The notes under the pieces: model-generated
Told to the model about the DNA's origin: nothing
The model's database searches: none
What the model saw: the letters and a program-made list of their open reading frames with translations, nothing else
Program-made: the position numbers and the translations under genes
Shown: positions 37,601 to 46,140 of the stretch, in pieces
Numbering within the stretch: position 1 is the first letter of the stretch
Layout: each line of letters opens with the position of its first letter
From: Arctopsyche grandis
Lineage: Eukaryota; Arthropoda; Insecta; Trichoptera; Hydropsychidae
Direction of reading: 5' to 3'
Assembly: GCF_051622035.1 (NCBI RefSeq)
Contig: NC_135355.1
Location: 1,798,001 to 1,862,000, forward strand
DNA: 64,000 bases

Positions 37601-40600
37601 ACCAAAGTTTTCCCACTGGAAGGAGTCGACGTAGACGTAAGTACTTTTCGTAATATTATTGGTGAAGAATATGTTGGCCATCGATTTTAATACGAACAAA
37701 TTTATATTTCATTTTTATTCCCTCGACCATCGAGAAAACACGACACATACACAACACTTTTATAACGCTGAAGTACTGAATATTAAATTTTATAATATCT
37801 GCACGTTTTAAAATAAATTAGCCATAACTAGAGACCCGTATTTTGGGCACTTTGCTATTAAATGCTTAATTGATGCTAAAATTCGGAATCGATGCTAATA
37901 GATGCTAAGTTCGTAAAATATGCGAATATATGCTGAAATAACAAACAAAAGTGAAATTTGCATAAAATTTATAAAATTAATAGACAATTTAGAAGGGTCT
38001 TCCTATCCCTTTGCCCATTTATTATGTGAAGAAATTGAGGGGTAAAACAGAGCTTGCAGTTTACCATAGACGGTGTTTTTCCTGTCGAAACCAAGCAACT
38101 GCTTTTGTCTACTACTGTAAACAGAAGAAGACAGTTGGAGCTGTGTATCCAAAATGCTGCTCAAAAAAGCGTCTTAAAACTAGACTCGCACTCAAGACTA
38201 AATGAGACAAATCTATTCCTCCGTACATTGAGTAAACTATTCAATTTATCTGTGGCAGCTTCAAAATCTAATATTAATTTTAAAGAAACAGTTTTGTTTT
38301 TTTAGAAACCTGCCATTGTTTAATGTATTAACAGAGGCTCAATGTTTGCAAGGATATCAGCACTTTTTAAACAGTTAATAGAGGATATAAAAAGTGAATC
38401 CACGCCGGATATATTGCTATTATTGATGGCAACAAAAATTAAATATGAAGAGTTTGATTGTGCCGCTCTAAAATCTATTTGGTGTCCCGTCAATAGTGTG
38501 GATGCTGAAAGGTATTTTAGTAAATATGTACAATATAATTGTTACCGATCGTCGCACGAATCTCAAAAAAGAATCTGTTGAAATATGCTCCATGTTAAGT
38601 TTTAATCAATTTTAATTGGTATTATATTTTTAAATTCATATTTTTTGACTTTGTACTTTTATATTCATGTTTTTTTCATTGTAATTTTAATTTCAAAACA
38701 TTTTTGAATTTTTCTATTATTTTTTAATGGTTGTGTTGTCTTTAAATTGTATATATGTATATAAATTTTATTAAAATTCATCGAAATTTTTTATTGTGTA
38801 AAATTAAACTCTTCATAAAAATATATGCTAAATTGAACATTTTTAATGCCCTAAAACGCTAAAATGCAAAGTTAAAATGCTAAAATTGACAAAGATAGAT
38901 GCCCAAAATACGGGTCTCTAGTCATGATATTTCATCGGGCACAACACTAGTTTAGTATAAAAATGCATGACGATTCATGAAACGCACTCGAAAGGTTTGT
39001 GTCGAAGCAATCGATATTTCAAGCTCAGTTTCTCCGGGAAATTATGATTTGAATATTCTGAGTCTGAGCTTAATTGTCCGTCTCGTGCCGAAGTTCAACA
39101 AAAAGCTCACTCACAAATTGACTAACATTTGCCAAAAGCTCGCTAAGTGTTCCCTATTTCTGTTGCCAAGTTGCTTCTGCAGAGAGTTGCCCATAATAAT
39201 TTCACGCTACTTTACACTTCGTGCTGTTGAATTTCCCCGGCCATATTTTTCATTTTATTTTATTTTTCAATTATAAAGTCAAAGTGGACGTCCATACGAC
39301 AATGTCGACCGTAAATATGTATGCACATACGTGTGTACGTACACATGTATATTGTACGTATCCAAGAGCGGATACTGTGTACCATAAATATACACTTTAG
39401 TAGGGTCATTTAGTGTTACGCCGAACATGAACTGCAAGCTTCCGAATGGAAAATCGATACATTGTTCATTTTTTATTTCATCTTTAGGCATTTTTCTGAA
39501 TGTTCGAACAGCCATATTTAAGCGACCAAACAAATTATCGAAAAAAATTGGATAATAAATTCGCATATAAATAGATATGTTATGTGCTTTTATAATAAAG
39601 CTTAGTTTGCGTTAGTAATAGTATAATACATACATATGTATGTATATCGTAAATCTTCTTATTTTGGCTTATGTCCTTCGTAGTTATTATTTTTTCATAT
39701 TTGGTATTATATTTATTTATCTATCACATTTTATACCAGAAAGGTCTTACAGGTAAACCCCAATGCGCCTTCCTGGACAATTACAAACAATTTTTTTATT
39801 ACGTTTTTTATACGTTTGAAAATACTCCATTATCGTTCTTGGTGATGACTATTAGCACACCTTAAGTGGGTCACGTAGTTCTACGTTTCATATGAGCTTG
39901 ACGAGAAATACGGGATACGTAGTACTACGTTATTCTAATAGTATATGGAGATTTTTTTATATGAGTTTGAATTTTGAGGGATTTTTATAATATATTGTAT
40001 TTATCCACGCAGCTTTGTGATTTTGCACGCTACCGTTAGTCGCCGCAAAAAAAAATTGCCTGCTTAAGGTGTGTTAGTATTTATCCACACTCTTCCGATC
40101 GTTTTTTCCCTTTTCGCTACCCTCTCGCTATGTCAAATTTTAATTGTTTAAACGACTATAAATTTTTCTTTTTTCACTCTATATTTTATAAAATTTGCAT
40201 TATAGGCTCTCTTTATCTGTCTTATATATTTTTACTTCACTCGTAGGTTGTATAATGATTGTTAAAATTAATGTTGAATAGCGTGGTGTTTCGGCCAAAA
40301 GTCGAATGACGTTTATATCTAACAGATCCGCCGAAATAACTAATCAGGTTACTTCATACAGGTTTACATATACATAATTACTAAATTACATATCATCAAA
40401 ATTGTGGACACTTCGACGGTTTGTTTTTAGTTATAATTTATATTGAACTCAAATTATTTTAATTTTGAAAGGAAATCCGATTAACTAGAAAATTCCAAAT
40501 TTATAAAAAAAAATCAAATTAACCCTGTTAATTAAATATTTATAATGAACGAATTTATCGTATTATGATTTATTTAATAAATATAATATCTTCGTAAGGA

Positions 40601-43600
40601 TCATTGGAATTTAGTAGAAGTCCAGTTTAGAATATCATATTTCGACTATTCTTGTGGATTAATAACAAAAATTCGTTTATTTTATCGAGGTAACCCAGTT
40701 ATCAATAGAATTTCTGTTATAAATCCACAATAATAGTCGAAATATAATATTCTAAACTGGACTTCTACTAAATTCCAATGATCCTTACGAAGATATTATA
40801 TTTATTAAATAAATCATAATACGATAAATTCGTTCATTATAAATATTTAATTAACCGGGTTAATTTGATTTTTTTTATAAGTGGAATTTTATTTAATTCT
40901 CATATAAAGATAATTTAATATATTATCCCTATTAATTCAATTCAGATTCGTGTAAATACGAGTAAATACTAGTACGAGCTTTTAGCTCGCAATTTTACCG
41001 ATTTAAAATTCAGCCCTTTTAAACGAAAACAGAAAATAGTGTGGCCAGAACACTATTTCAATAAACATGTTTCAATAGAAAATACTCAATATAAAATATT
41101 ATTAACAGTGAGAAAAAATCCCAAGTGAAAATACGTACTTTAGACTTTTGATTTGAACTGGACGACTACTCAGAGAGATTTGAAAGCTAAAAAGTACTAC
41201 AAATGAAAGACAAAATACCCTCCAATTGATTGTAATATTCATTTTGAATAGGAAATTGACAGATTTTATTTATTTATTTATTTATTTATATATATTTTAG
41301 CTATCAAGCTAATTTAAAAAAAAAAATACATCTTAATTATTATACTTAACTCTAAAATTTATAATTAACTTATATGTACTGTCCCTCACAGAGGTGTCTC
41401 TTCGCACCTCGCAGGAATGCATCCATGTTTTTAGCAGACCTGACGCACTCAGGGAGGGCATTATACATGAGCACACCCCTGTGAAAAACACCCCCAGCCG
41501 TCTTATTCTTTCTTACTCTACTTACAACTAGTTTGTCCTTATTTCTAGTATAAAAACTATGTTTATCTCTATTCCTTATTATATAATCATCAAAATACTT
41601 AGGTAATAACTTATGATCTAACTTATAAACAAAAGACAATGTACTAATATTTAGACTAATTCTAATACTCATCCATCCTAATTCATCTAACATACTTCCA
41701 ATACTCTTAAATCTACTCACATTCAAAATAGCTCTCATAGCTTTATTCTGTATTTTTTGCATTTTTTCTAAATCTTGGCCACTAAACAAATTAAGCACAG
41801 TGGCACAATAAACCACATGTGGCAAGACAATTGAATTAAACACTAAAATTTTACTTTTTTTACTTAAAATATTTCTTAATCTACATAATACACCAACTTT
41901 TCTAGCCATTTTTTTTATTATATAGTCAGCGTGCATTTTAAAATTTAGTCCTGAATCTATGTATACACCTAAGTATTTTATATTTTCAACTTTTTCAATT
42001 AACTTATCATCAATTCTAATTTCATTCAATATATTTTTATTTTTACCATTCAACCACATCATTTTTGTTTTATTCACATTCAACTTTAATTTATTTTCAC
42101 ACAACCAGTCATTCACATAATTTAATTCTATATTTAAAATCTCAGACATTACATCAACATTCTTTCCAATTATATATATCAATGTATCATCTGCAAACAA
42201 ATGTATTTTACACATCTTAATTACCTTAACAATATCGTTTATATATAATATAAATAATATGGGTCCCAATTTGGACCCTTGCGGCACTCCATGAGGTGTT
42301 ACAAATTCAGAGGATAACACCTTATCAATTTTTACTCTTTGCCTTCTATTATTTAAGTATGATTGAAGCCACTTTAATACTATACCATTTATTCCTAACT
42401 TATATAATTTTTGTAATAAAATATTCCTATCTACTGTCTCGAACGCTCGCTTAAAATCTAGAAAAACTGCTCCAACAACCATGCTAGATTCATCCATCGT
42501 CTCCATCCAATCAGAAACCACCAATTGGATAGCAGTTTCTGTTGAATGTTTCACTCTAAATCCAGACTGTTCCACAACCAAACAATCATTTATACTAATG
42601 AACTCTTTCAATTGAATCATAACGATTTCCTCCAGCATCTTCTCAACAATTGGTAACATATTGATGGGCCTCATTTCACTGGCTTTATTTTGAGACATCG
42701 ACCGAACAACACCAAGATATAGAAAAATCGAGTGATTTAAAAACCACATATATCTCCGAATCTCGAGCCAATCAACATTTTTTATTACCAGATTCGTGTT
42801 TACTGGGCATAGATCTATCTCGTCTGGGCATATCTCGTCTCTGAACCAAAAAAAAAGTCGTTATTGGTCGAACAGTGTAATTATAACAAATTCCCATATT
42901 TTCATATCCTTGAATAGATGTAGTTTTACGTCAAAATAATATAAAAAAACCATAACAATATTTAGAAACAAGTATTTTTTATTTTTTTTGCACACTTATG
43001 TATAAAGTTTCATGTTGATTTTAAAATGAAAATTAGCCAAAACACTCTTTTTAATTTATTATTTTTTTTATCTTTATCAGCTTGGAAGATCGGGACCTTC
43101 AACCGTGGTCCTCAGGAGTGTGTCACCTTCTCAGTCAGGACGATACAGATGTGAAGTTTCAGCAGACGCTCCATCATTTCACACCGCCATGAAAGCCAGC
43201 TACATGCATGTAGTAGGTCAGTAACCAAAATTATTGAAAAAAAAAATTAGTTATTGAAAAAAAATTCTAAAATTAATTTTAAAAATCATCTTCCAATAGA
43301 ACTTCCCGATTCGGCGCCGATAATATACGCCGACAAGATCAAAGTTTCTGTCGGCGACAGTCTGAAGGTGCGATGTACTGCACCACCAGCTCATCCACCG
43401 GCTAATTTGACGTGGACGCTGAATGGAAAATCGGTGATTCACTTTTTTCATTACTTTGAAGTAAAACTTCTTTACGGACGGTAAAGTGAATTTTTATGAT
43501 GCGATAAAAAATTTCCAACAAAAACAAAACTTAAGCAGAACGACAAATAATGCACTCCTACCTTCCCCCCCCCCTCTCTCTTCCATTCATTAAAATTACC

Positions 43601-46054
43601 TCAAAAATATAACTAGTTTCTAACCTGCTATATTTATGTATATACGAAGGTTTTGCTAAGGAAGTTTTACTTTTATAGTGTAAAACGTCATTTCAAATTT
43701 AAAAAGTATGCCTCTCATATATATGTATGTAGATCTATTTTTATATATGTATGTATGTACATACTTTTTTTATATATTTTTAATATACATATATAACAAT
43801 ACATACATATTTATTTACATATGTTACACCCGATTCGTGAAATTGCTCATTACTAACCTCTTCTTACTTTTTTATATTGTTTATAAATGGTGTAAGCCGA
43901 TTGATTGCCTTTTCCACGAAAGCATCAAAATATCTACCGATTTCATAAAGTTGTTTCGTTTATTTTATGAATAGAAGCAAAGCCGATTGAAGGTCTTTTT
44001 TGTTTTTATTTTTTAGCGAGCTTAAGTATTTTTTTAGCGATCTTAAGTATATTTTTAAATCTATACCGGATGTGAATTAAAACGCTTTAGCCTAGTGAGT
44101 CACATTTTTGACGCCTATAGGTTATTTGACAAAGTTTGACAACCTCCGCTTAACTTCTGATTTTTAACCAAACCAAATGAAATTTCATTAATTACAGCTA
44201 TTTTTTTATATATATAAACTACTTTATTGTTAAAAACTTTAATGAACAATTCCTTTAAGAAACAATAATCAACGACCCTAACTCGTTTGCGAGCTCTAGC
44301 TGTAACCGAATCGGTACAATAGCACACGGTAGATGAGTACGCAACATCCTCATCAACTCGAGCCGATTTCCAATCCGACTTTGTGCCAAATAAACCTGTT
44401 TTAAAAGTTATTGAAACCTCGCGGCAAGCAACGTCCTCGAGCCAAATGCGAGTCTCCTTTGATTCGTCGCAAAAACGGACACGCAGAAAGATTGCTGCGA
44501 GCTCGCCTCGGAAGCTCGCGGCACGCTCGCGAACCAATAAACGAAACTGCATCGACTCAGTTACAGTTACAGTTCGCAAGTGAGTACCCGTCTCTACACT
44601 TCTCATGAACAACACTCACGTTTCTTTTTATGCGGTTTATATTTAATGCAAGCTCTCAAAAAAAAAAACTTTTTTTGGACGTTATAACCAAAAAGTTGCA
44701 CCGTTTTGGTTTTTTACATATGATACGTGCAAAATACGGTGTTTTTCGAGTTTTGAATAAAGGCGACGTTGTCATATGTCCGTATCGGTGTTGAGGAAGG
44801 TGGAAGGTGGTAAGCCCAACCGGCCTTGTTTTATGCAAACTCAGGCTGCGGCCAGTACAATGCGTTCCAAACCAGCAAGATTGGGTGTTCCTGGGTGATA
44901 TCCCCTCATTTCTAAACTTGAATGAGCATATTGGAACAGGGTCTACCTCACGGCACCGAAAGTCAAAAGATCGAAAAAACAAATATCGGAAGCCAAAGAT
45001 CGAAAATCGAAAGATCTGAAGTCGAAAGATCAAAAATAAGGGTGCATGATAAACGGTACTTTGTATATATAATATATATATCAGTGGAATGCGGTGAAAT
45101 TATCTCTCTTTTTGTCATACAGCCTTGTTTAATGTGCGCGCGCAGGATACGGGAGAAAAAAATGTTCCTCTTGTTCCTCTTGTATCCTGCTCGCGCAAAT
45201 TAAGTGAGGATATACGATGGGGGAAAAGAGAGTTTTACCGCACGCCACTGATATACATATATACTAACCGTTTTTTATATGTATGTATGGTAAATGAACA
45301 TTTTCGATTTTTTTGACTGTCGGTGCAGTGACGGTCAGCCATTGAAACGGGCATTGGAACACATCCTTACTTTTTCTTAAAAACTATGGAACGCATTCCT
45401 AATTTTTCTATATATCGCATAAAAAGCAATAGTGAGTGTAATCATTTTTAACGATTTCATGAAATGAACAATTTAACGAATTGGGTATAACATATAACAT
45501 ACGTGTTGATTTCCTTTGCAATTAACATTTGTAACACTGTCCGACAGATAAAAGGCACGTTGATCACCGAAGACCGGATGGATCTGGTGCCCACTAAGCT
45601 ATACCAAATAAACCTGACCAGGAAGACCCACAAAGACCACGAAAAAGTCGTTGACGAAACCAAAACCAACAGCTACTTTGACAAAAATTACGGAGAACGT
45701 TGGATTTCAAGCGAATTTGTCGCCAACGATCGATCGTTGTCTGCGGATCCGAGCAGCAATTTGGAACCTTTTCCAACGAAGTCCAGAACCGACAATGAAA
45801 TCGTGAAAAAGAGCAGTGAATCAGTCCTCGTCATACCGATAATCCAAGAGGTTTTCATCCAGAACCAACTAAAGATAGTCTGCAGGGCCGTTGTGTTTTC
45901 GTTGTACAGCGCGGAAGCTCAGCTGATCCTGGACGAAGACAGGCCTCAAATCGCACAAATTCTAGGCAACACGCAAAATTCAAACGGTAACTATTCAAAT
46001 AGAAAAAAAATCAAAATGACGAGTGATCCAACGGTTCTGTTGGTAGTTAAATAA
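24426..46054 (+). CDS. beat: Beaten-path (Beat) family Ig-domain protein, five exons, 372 aa
   Basis: Beat proteins are arthropod cell-recognition molecules with two Ig-like domains that bind Side-family receptors and guide motor axons. Coding exons join as 24426-24561, 37431-37636, 43081-43216, 43300-43433 and 45548-46054; all introns are GT..AG and the phases (1, 0, 1, 0) agree, giving 373 codons including TAA. Residues 1-36 precede a short hydrophobic stretch (PLLLALMAAS), then the family start GLRDIQVSVPEA. Ig1 has C71, W85 and C138 in the GRYRCEVSADAPSFHTA signature; Ig2 starts ELPDSAPII with C185 and W198, and its partner is probably C316 in LKIVCRAV. The 118 residues between W198 and C316 are long for the fold. 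The tail shows no clear TM or GPI signal; GGTAACT near 45,988 might be a donor to an unseen last exon. Paralog not resolved. Large introns are full of transposons. Confidence 0.88.
24790..25605. mobile_element. TIR element with GACAA/CGCGC arrays and (AT)n, in beat intron 1
   Basis: The outer inverted repeats (TAAAGGTCTATTCATATTAG ... GCACGTACCGGCAACTGCACG and their mirror ending CCTTTAAT) enclose inner mirrored arrays at 24,990-25,050 and 25,410-25,480 (CGACAAAACCGCGCAGGACA and complement). An AT microsatellite occupies 24,852-24,940. There is no coding capacity; the Tyr/Ile open frames are microsatellite artefacts. Confidence 0.7.
25606..26550. other. Beat intron 1, no further element recognised
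   Basis: AT-rich, without a shared repeat or exon-like block that I can support. Confidence 0.5.
26556..26800 (+). mobile_element. tRNA-derived SINE, family 2
   Basis: The head GTATCAGTGGTTAGCGTGTA with B-box-like GGGTTCTATCC is followed by GCCAGGCCTTGGATATGTGA, TCGATCGTTACATTCAGAGC and GGTTCCAACAAATTGGCAAT. Confidence 0.75.
26871..27043. mobile_element. GC-ended MITE (Harbinger-like), copy 1, TAA target
   Basis: The ends GGGCCGGGCCGCACCGTACA and TGCGGCCCGGCCC are inverted copies of about 24 bp, flanked by TAA at 26,868-26,870 and 27,044-27,046. It is 173 bp, strikingly GC-rich for this genome, and very similar to the copy at 36,148-36,322. Confidence 0.85.
27321..27614 (+). mobile_element. 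Solo LTR (family L2)
   Basis: It starts TGCAACGTAGAG and ends TAACGCTACA, with TATAAATA at 27,480 serving as promoter TATA. The flanks ATAT (27,317-27,320) and ATAG (27,615-27,618) differ by one base. The 3' end matches 18,300-18,423. Confidence 0.6.
27615..28200. other. Beat intron 1, no element recognised
   Basis: AT-rich with ACATACATATGTACAT motifs; a 26-bp direct repeat (GAGGTTATCAGACTTATCTT) is near 27,912 and 27,942. Confidence 0.5.
28205..28275 (-). pseudogene. LINE reverse transcriptase C-terminal scrap
   Basis: The minus strand reads NFGEAFIQQWVENGCEWL and a stop, the C-terminal signature of RTE-like LINEs. Nothing upstream of about 25 residues is conserved. Confidence 0.6.
28276..28965. 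other. Beat intron 1, very AT-rich
   Basis: A/T runs with no recognisable element or exon. Confidence 0.5.
28968..29190 (-). mobile_element. Helitron-like H1 element
   Basis: On the minus strand it ends GAGCGAAGCCGGGTAAAAACT-CTAG followed by T (28,967). The other side carries AAAGTCTCTTTAGAAATTAT, the inverse of the AATTTCGAAAGA 5' region at 3,590. TATAAACCGCTTAAACATGG is internal. Confidence 0.5.
29191..29520 (+). repeat. R1 repeat, most complete copy
   Basis: Uninterrupted from TTTCACTTACGATTAAAATT to GTATGTTTTTAAAAAACTTT, giving the reference for the split copies at 12,795 and 14,785. Confidence 0.75.
29532..30017. repeat. Left arm of a near-identical inverted duplication
   Basis: About 486 bp that recur in reverse at 31,554-32,037 with fewer than ten differences by eye. 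The arm holds three tandem copies of ACTAACCTCTTCTTAGTTCA-type units, an R1-like segment and the SINE at 29,748-30,017. Confidence 0.9.
29748..30017 (+). mobile_element. tRNA-derived SINE, family 1, truncated at its 3' side
   Basis: CCAGCAGCATAGCTCGATCG and CGCCGGGGTTCGATACC give the tRNA-like head; the body stops at ATGTACAATAAAA, where the inverted duplication ends. The 3' module is missing here but present in the other arm. Confidence 0.85.
30018..31382. other. Spacer of the inverted duplication
   Basis: Another R1 copy lies at 30,075-30,330. The rest (30,340-30,990, fairly balanced composition) shows no known repeat or gene; the open frame at 30,709-30,894 has no recognisable domain. A G run is at 31,263-31,271. 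Confidence 0.5.
31383..31829 (-). mobile_element. tRNA-derived SINE, family 1, full length
   Basis: In reverse it reads the head (CCAGCAGCATAGCTCGATCG), body, 3' module (CCAGGAAGGCGCATTGGG) and tail. It is the same insertion as 29,748-30,017, duplicated with its flank, and still has its 3' end. Confidence 0.9.
31554..32037. repeat. Right arm of the inverted duplication
   Basis: Reverse complement of 29,532-30,017, including most of the SINE and the AGAAGAGGTTAGTAAAAA tandem units. Confidence 0.9.
32040..32584. other. Beat intron 1, no element recognised
   Basis: AT-rich and not shared with other parts of the window. Confidence 0.45.
32585..32900 (-). mobile_element. Helitron-like H1 terminus with adjoining R1-like segment
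   Basis: The minus-strand end GAGCGAAGCCGGGCGAAAACA-CTAG|T is followed inward by TATAAACCGCTTAAACATGG and an R1-like block (CTTATCCGATCGTTTTCAAA). Confidence 0.45.
32901..33359. other. Beat intron 1, low-information AT-rich
   Basis: CTATCTGTCTATTTAG short tandem repeats at 32,885-32,945, then AT-rich DNA without recognisable content. Confidence 0.45.
33360..34008. mobile_element. CACTG-family element, one end intact
   Basis: It shares the block CCCAAGTGAAAATACGTACTT ... GAAATTGACAGA with the other copies and ends GTGTCGAACAGTG followed by TTA. The opposite CACTG end is not visible. Confidence 0.65.
34578..34666. repeat. (TA)n microsatellite
   Basis: About 89 bp of near-perfect TA; the repeat-coded open frames across it are artefacts. 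Confidence 0.95.
34826..35220 (-). mobile_element. Helitron-like H1 element with GC-rich minisatellite
   Basis: The minus-strand end is CCGAGCGAAGCCGGGTAATAAAG-CTAG|T at 34,826. Inside are TATAAACCGCTTAAACATGA and a GCGTCTGCGCCCCCTAGG array (35,030-35,110), then GACGCCACGGATTTCTACG and AAATTCTCTTTCCAAATTAT at the far side. Confidence 0.5.
35242..35860 (-). mobile_element. Helitron-like H2 end and diverged R1-like sequence
   Basis: GGCTAGTGTTGAATTTGAATGG ... TTTTGAAATGGAATTGATAC resembles the H2 end at 2,829, with the hairpin decayed. At 35,600-35,850 a diverged R1-like block reads open but is not a gene. Confidence 0.4.
36148..36322. mobile_element. GC-ended MITE (Harbinger-like), copy 2, TAA target
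   Basis: Same ends as 26,871-27,043 (GGGCCGGGCCGCACCGTGCA / TGCGGCCCGGCCC), TAA on both sides (36,145-36,147, 36,323-36,325), 175 bp. The first seven bases after the right TAA (GGTGCTA) are also the same in both copies. Confidence 0.85.
36326..36900. other. Beat intron 1 end, no element recognised
   Basis: GGACAAAAATGGGTTCATCATTG (36,344) and its inverse CAATGGTGAACTCATTTTTGGTCC (36,407) form a short inverted pair. The rest is unassigned. Confidence 0.45.
36918..37371. mobile_element. Long-TIR element with 9-bp target duplication (MULE-like)
   Basis: It starts GGATGTGGCTATTTGTACAT and ends in the inverse. The direct repeat TTATTTTTA flanks it at 36,909-36,917 and 37,372-37,380. Arms of about 200 bp surround a short unique core. 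The left arm has four copies of a GGCTATTTGTACATA-GTATCGACGAATTATT unit, the right arm one or two. A 9-bp duplication and long TIRs fit Mutator-like elements. It ends 60 bp before beat exon 2. Confidence 0.75.
37431..37636 (+). CDS. beat: beat exon 2 (first half of Ig1)
   Basis: It runs from acceptor TTACAG to donor GAC|GTAAGTAC. It encodes VAGLRDIQVSVPEA, the first Ig cysteine (VALHCRYDLESD), the core tryptophan (LYSLKWYRGRDEFFRYIP) and KVFPLEGVDVD, all hallmarks of Beat Ig1. Confidence 0.95.
37829..38920 (+). mobile_element. hAT-family transposon relic in beat intron 2
   Basis: The ends TAGAGACCCGTATTTTGGGC and GCCCAAAATACGGGTCTCTA are perfect inverted copies. Flanking octamers GCCATAAC and GTCATGAT agree at five of eight positions, as for an old 8-bp hAT duplication. 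Inside, the + strand reads CPVNSVDAERYFSKY and, after a frameshift, DRRTNLKKESVEICSMLSFN, the C-terminal hAT dimerisation domain. Upstream frames are scrambled, so no transposase can be made. Confidence 0.85.
38921..39726. other. Beat intron 2, mostly unassigned
   Basis: CGGGCACAACACTAG|T at 38,934-38,950 is an H2-type Helitron terminus. The 38,970-39,250 stretch is of balanced composition but I recognise nothing in it. Confidence 0.45.
39727..39790 (-). mobile_element. SINE family 1, 3' module only
   Basis: TACCAGAAAGGTCTTACAGG ... CAATGCGCCTTCCTGG is the inverse of the SINE 3' module; head and body are absent. Confidence 0.7.
39856..40073. mobile_element. Small TIR element, TTAG flanks
   Basis: CACACCTTAAG and CTTAAGGTGTG are inverted ends; TTAG occurs at 39,852-39,855 and 40,074-40,077. 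Inside, ACGTAGTTCTACG and ACGTAGTACTACG repeat. Too short and AT-rich to classify. Confidence 0.5.
40500..40879. repeat. Foldback with arms of about 172 bp
   Basis: Arms 40,500-40,674 and 40,708-40,879 are inverted copies with a 33-bp loop and only a few differences. Part of the arm (AATCCACAAGAATAGTCGAA) also occurs in the CACTG-family copy at 47,018, which suggests it arose within such an element. Confidence 0.85.
40880..42877. mobile_element. CACTG-family element split by a LINE
   Basis: Family sequence runs to GGAAATTGACAGATTTT (about 41,268) and resumes at TTTTGAGACATCGACCGAAC (42,687), ending GGTCGAACAGTG followed by TAA. The LINE at 41,268-42,686 is the interruption. Confidence 0.8.
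41268..42686 (-). mobile_element. 5'-truncated LINE with intact reverse transcriptase domain
   Basis: The minus frame ending at 41,370 is open through a nearly whole non-LTR reverse transcriptase: EMRPINMLPIVEKMLEEI, QSGFRVKHSTETAIQLV, motif A VFLDFKRAFETVD, motif B TPHGVPQGSKLGPILF, motif C HLFADDTLIY. These fit the CR1/Jockey side of LINEs. No endonuclease is present: the 5' end is cut just before RPINM. The first 20 codons of the open frame, 42,749-42,690, belong to the CACTG element, so they are not LINE protein. A (TAAA)n tail at 41,268-41,290 and ATTTT on both sides mark the insertion. With no stops it is probably young. Confidence 0.9.
43081..43216 (+). CDS. beat: beat exon 3 (second half of Ig1)
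   Basis: It runs from acceptor TTATCAG to donor GTAG|GTCAGT. It encodes STVVLRSVSPSQSGRYRCEV, the second Ig1 cysteine, and SADAPSFHTAMKASYMHVV, the most diagnostic Beat stretch. An 83-bp intron separates it from exon 4. Confidence 0.95.
43300..43433 (+). CDS. beat: beat exon 4 (start of Ig2)
   Basis: It runs from acceptor CCAATAG to donor TCG|GTGATT. It encodes ELPDSAPIIYADKIKVSVGD, SLKVRCTAPPAHPPANLTWT and LNGKS: the Ig2 first cysteine and tryptophan. Confidence 0.92.
43440..45540. other. Beat intron 4
   Basis: Unassigned apart from a CT-rich run at 43,563-43,585. The 44,250-45,010 part is closer to balanced composition; open frames there (44,115-44,615 minus among them) show no domain. 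ATCGAAAGATCTGAAGTCGA short repeats lie at 44,960-45,040. Confidence 0.5.
45548..46054 (+). CDS. beat: beat exon 5 (rest of Ig2 and C-terminus)
   Basis: It runs from acceptor CCGACAG in phase 0 to TAA, 168 codons. The last part (QLKIVCRAVVFSLYSAEAQL, DEDRPQIAQIL) matches the end of Beat Ig2. About 60 charged residues before it (KTHKDHEKVVDETKTN onward) are unusual. It is intact, without stops, and less AT-rich than its surroundings. Confidence 0.82.
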   Translation: MKGTLITEDRMDLVPTKLYQINLTRKTHKDHEKVVDETKTNSYFDKNYGERWISSEFVANDRSLSADPSSNLEPFPTKSRTDNEIVKKSSESVLVIPIIQEVFIQNQLKIVCRAVVFSLYSAEAQLILDEDRPQIAQILGNTQNSNGNYSNRKKIKMTSDPTVLLVVK

Positions 46055-46140
46055 ATTAACTATTTCATAATTGAACATCGGAAGTCTTTCTGAAAGTTTG
46101 ATTCAAAATATTGGTCATTTCATAGCTCGAATTCAATAAA

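Noticed and set aside
42687..42749. N-terminal 20 residues of the LINE frame as genuine protein
   Set aside because: These bases belong to the CACTG element into which the LINE inserted; the fusion is accidental.
44115..44615. A 166-codon minus-strand open frame in beat intron 4
   Set aside because: No recognisable domain, overlapping open frames on the other strand, and a less AT-rich patch that makes chance frames longer.
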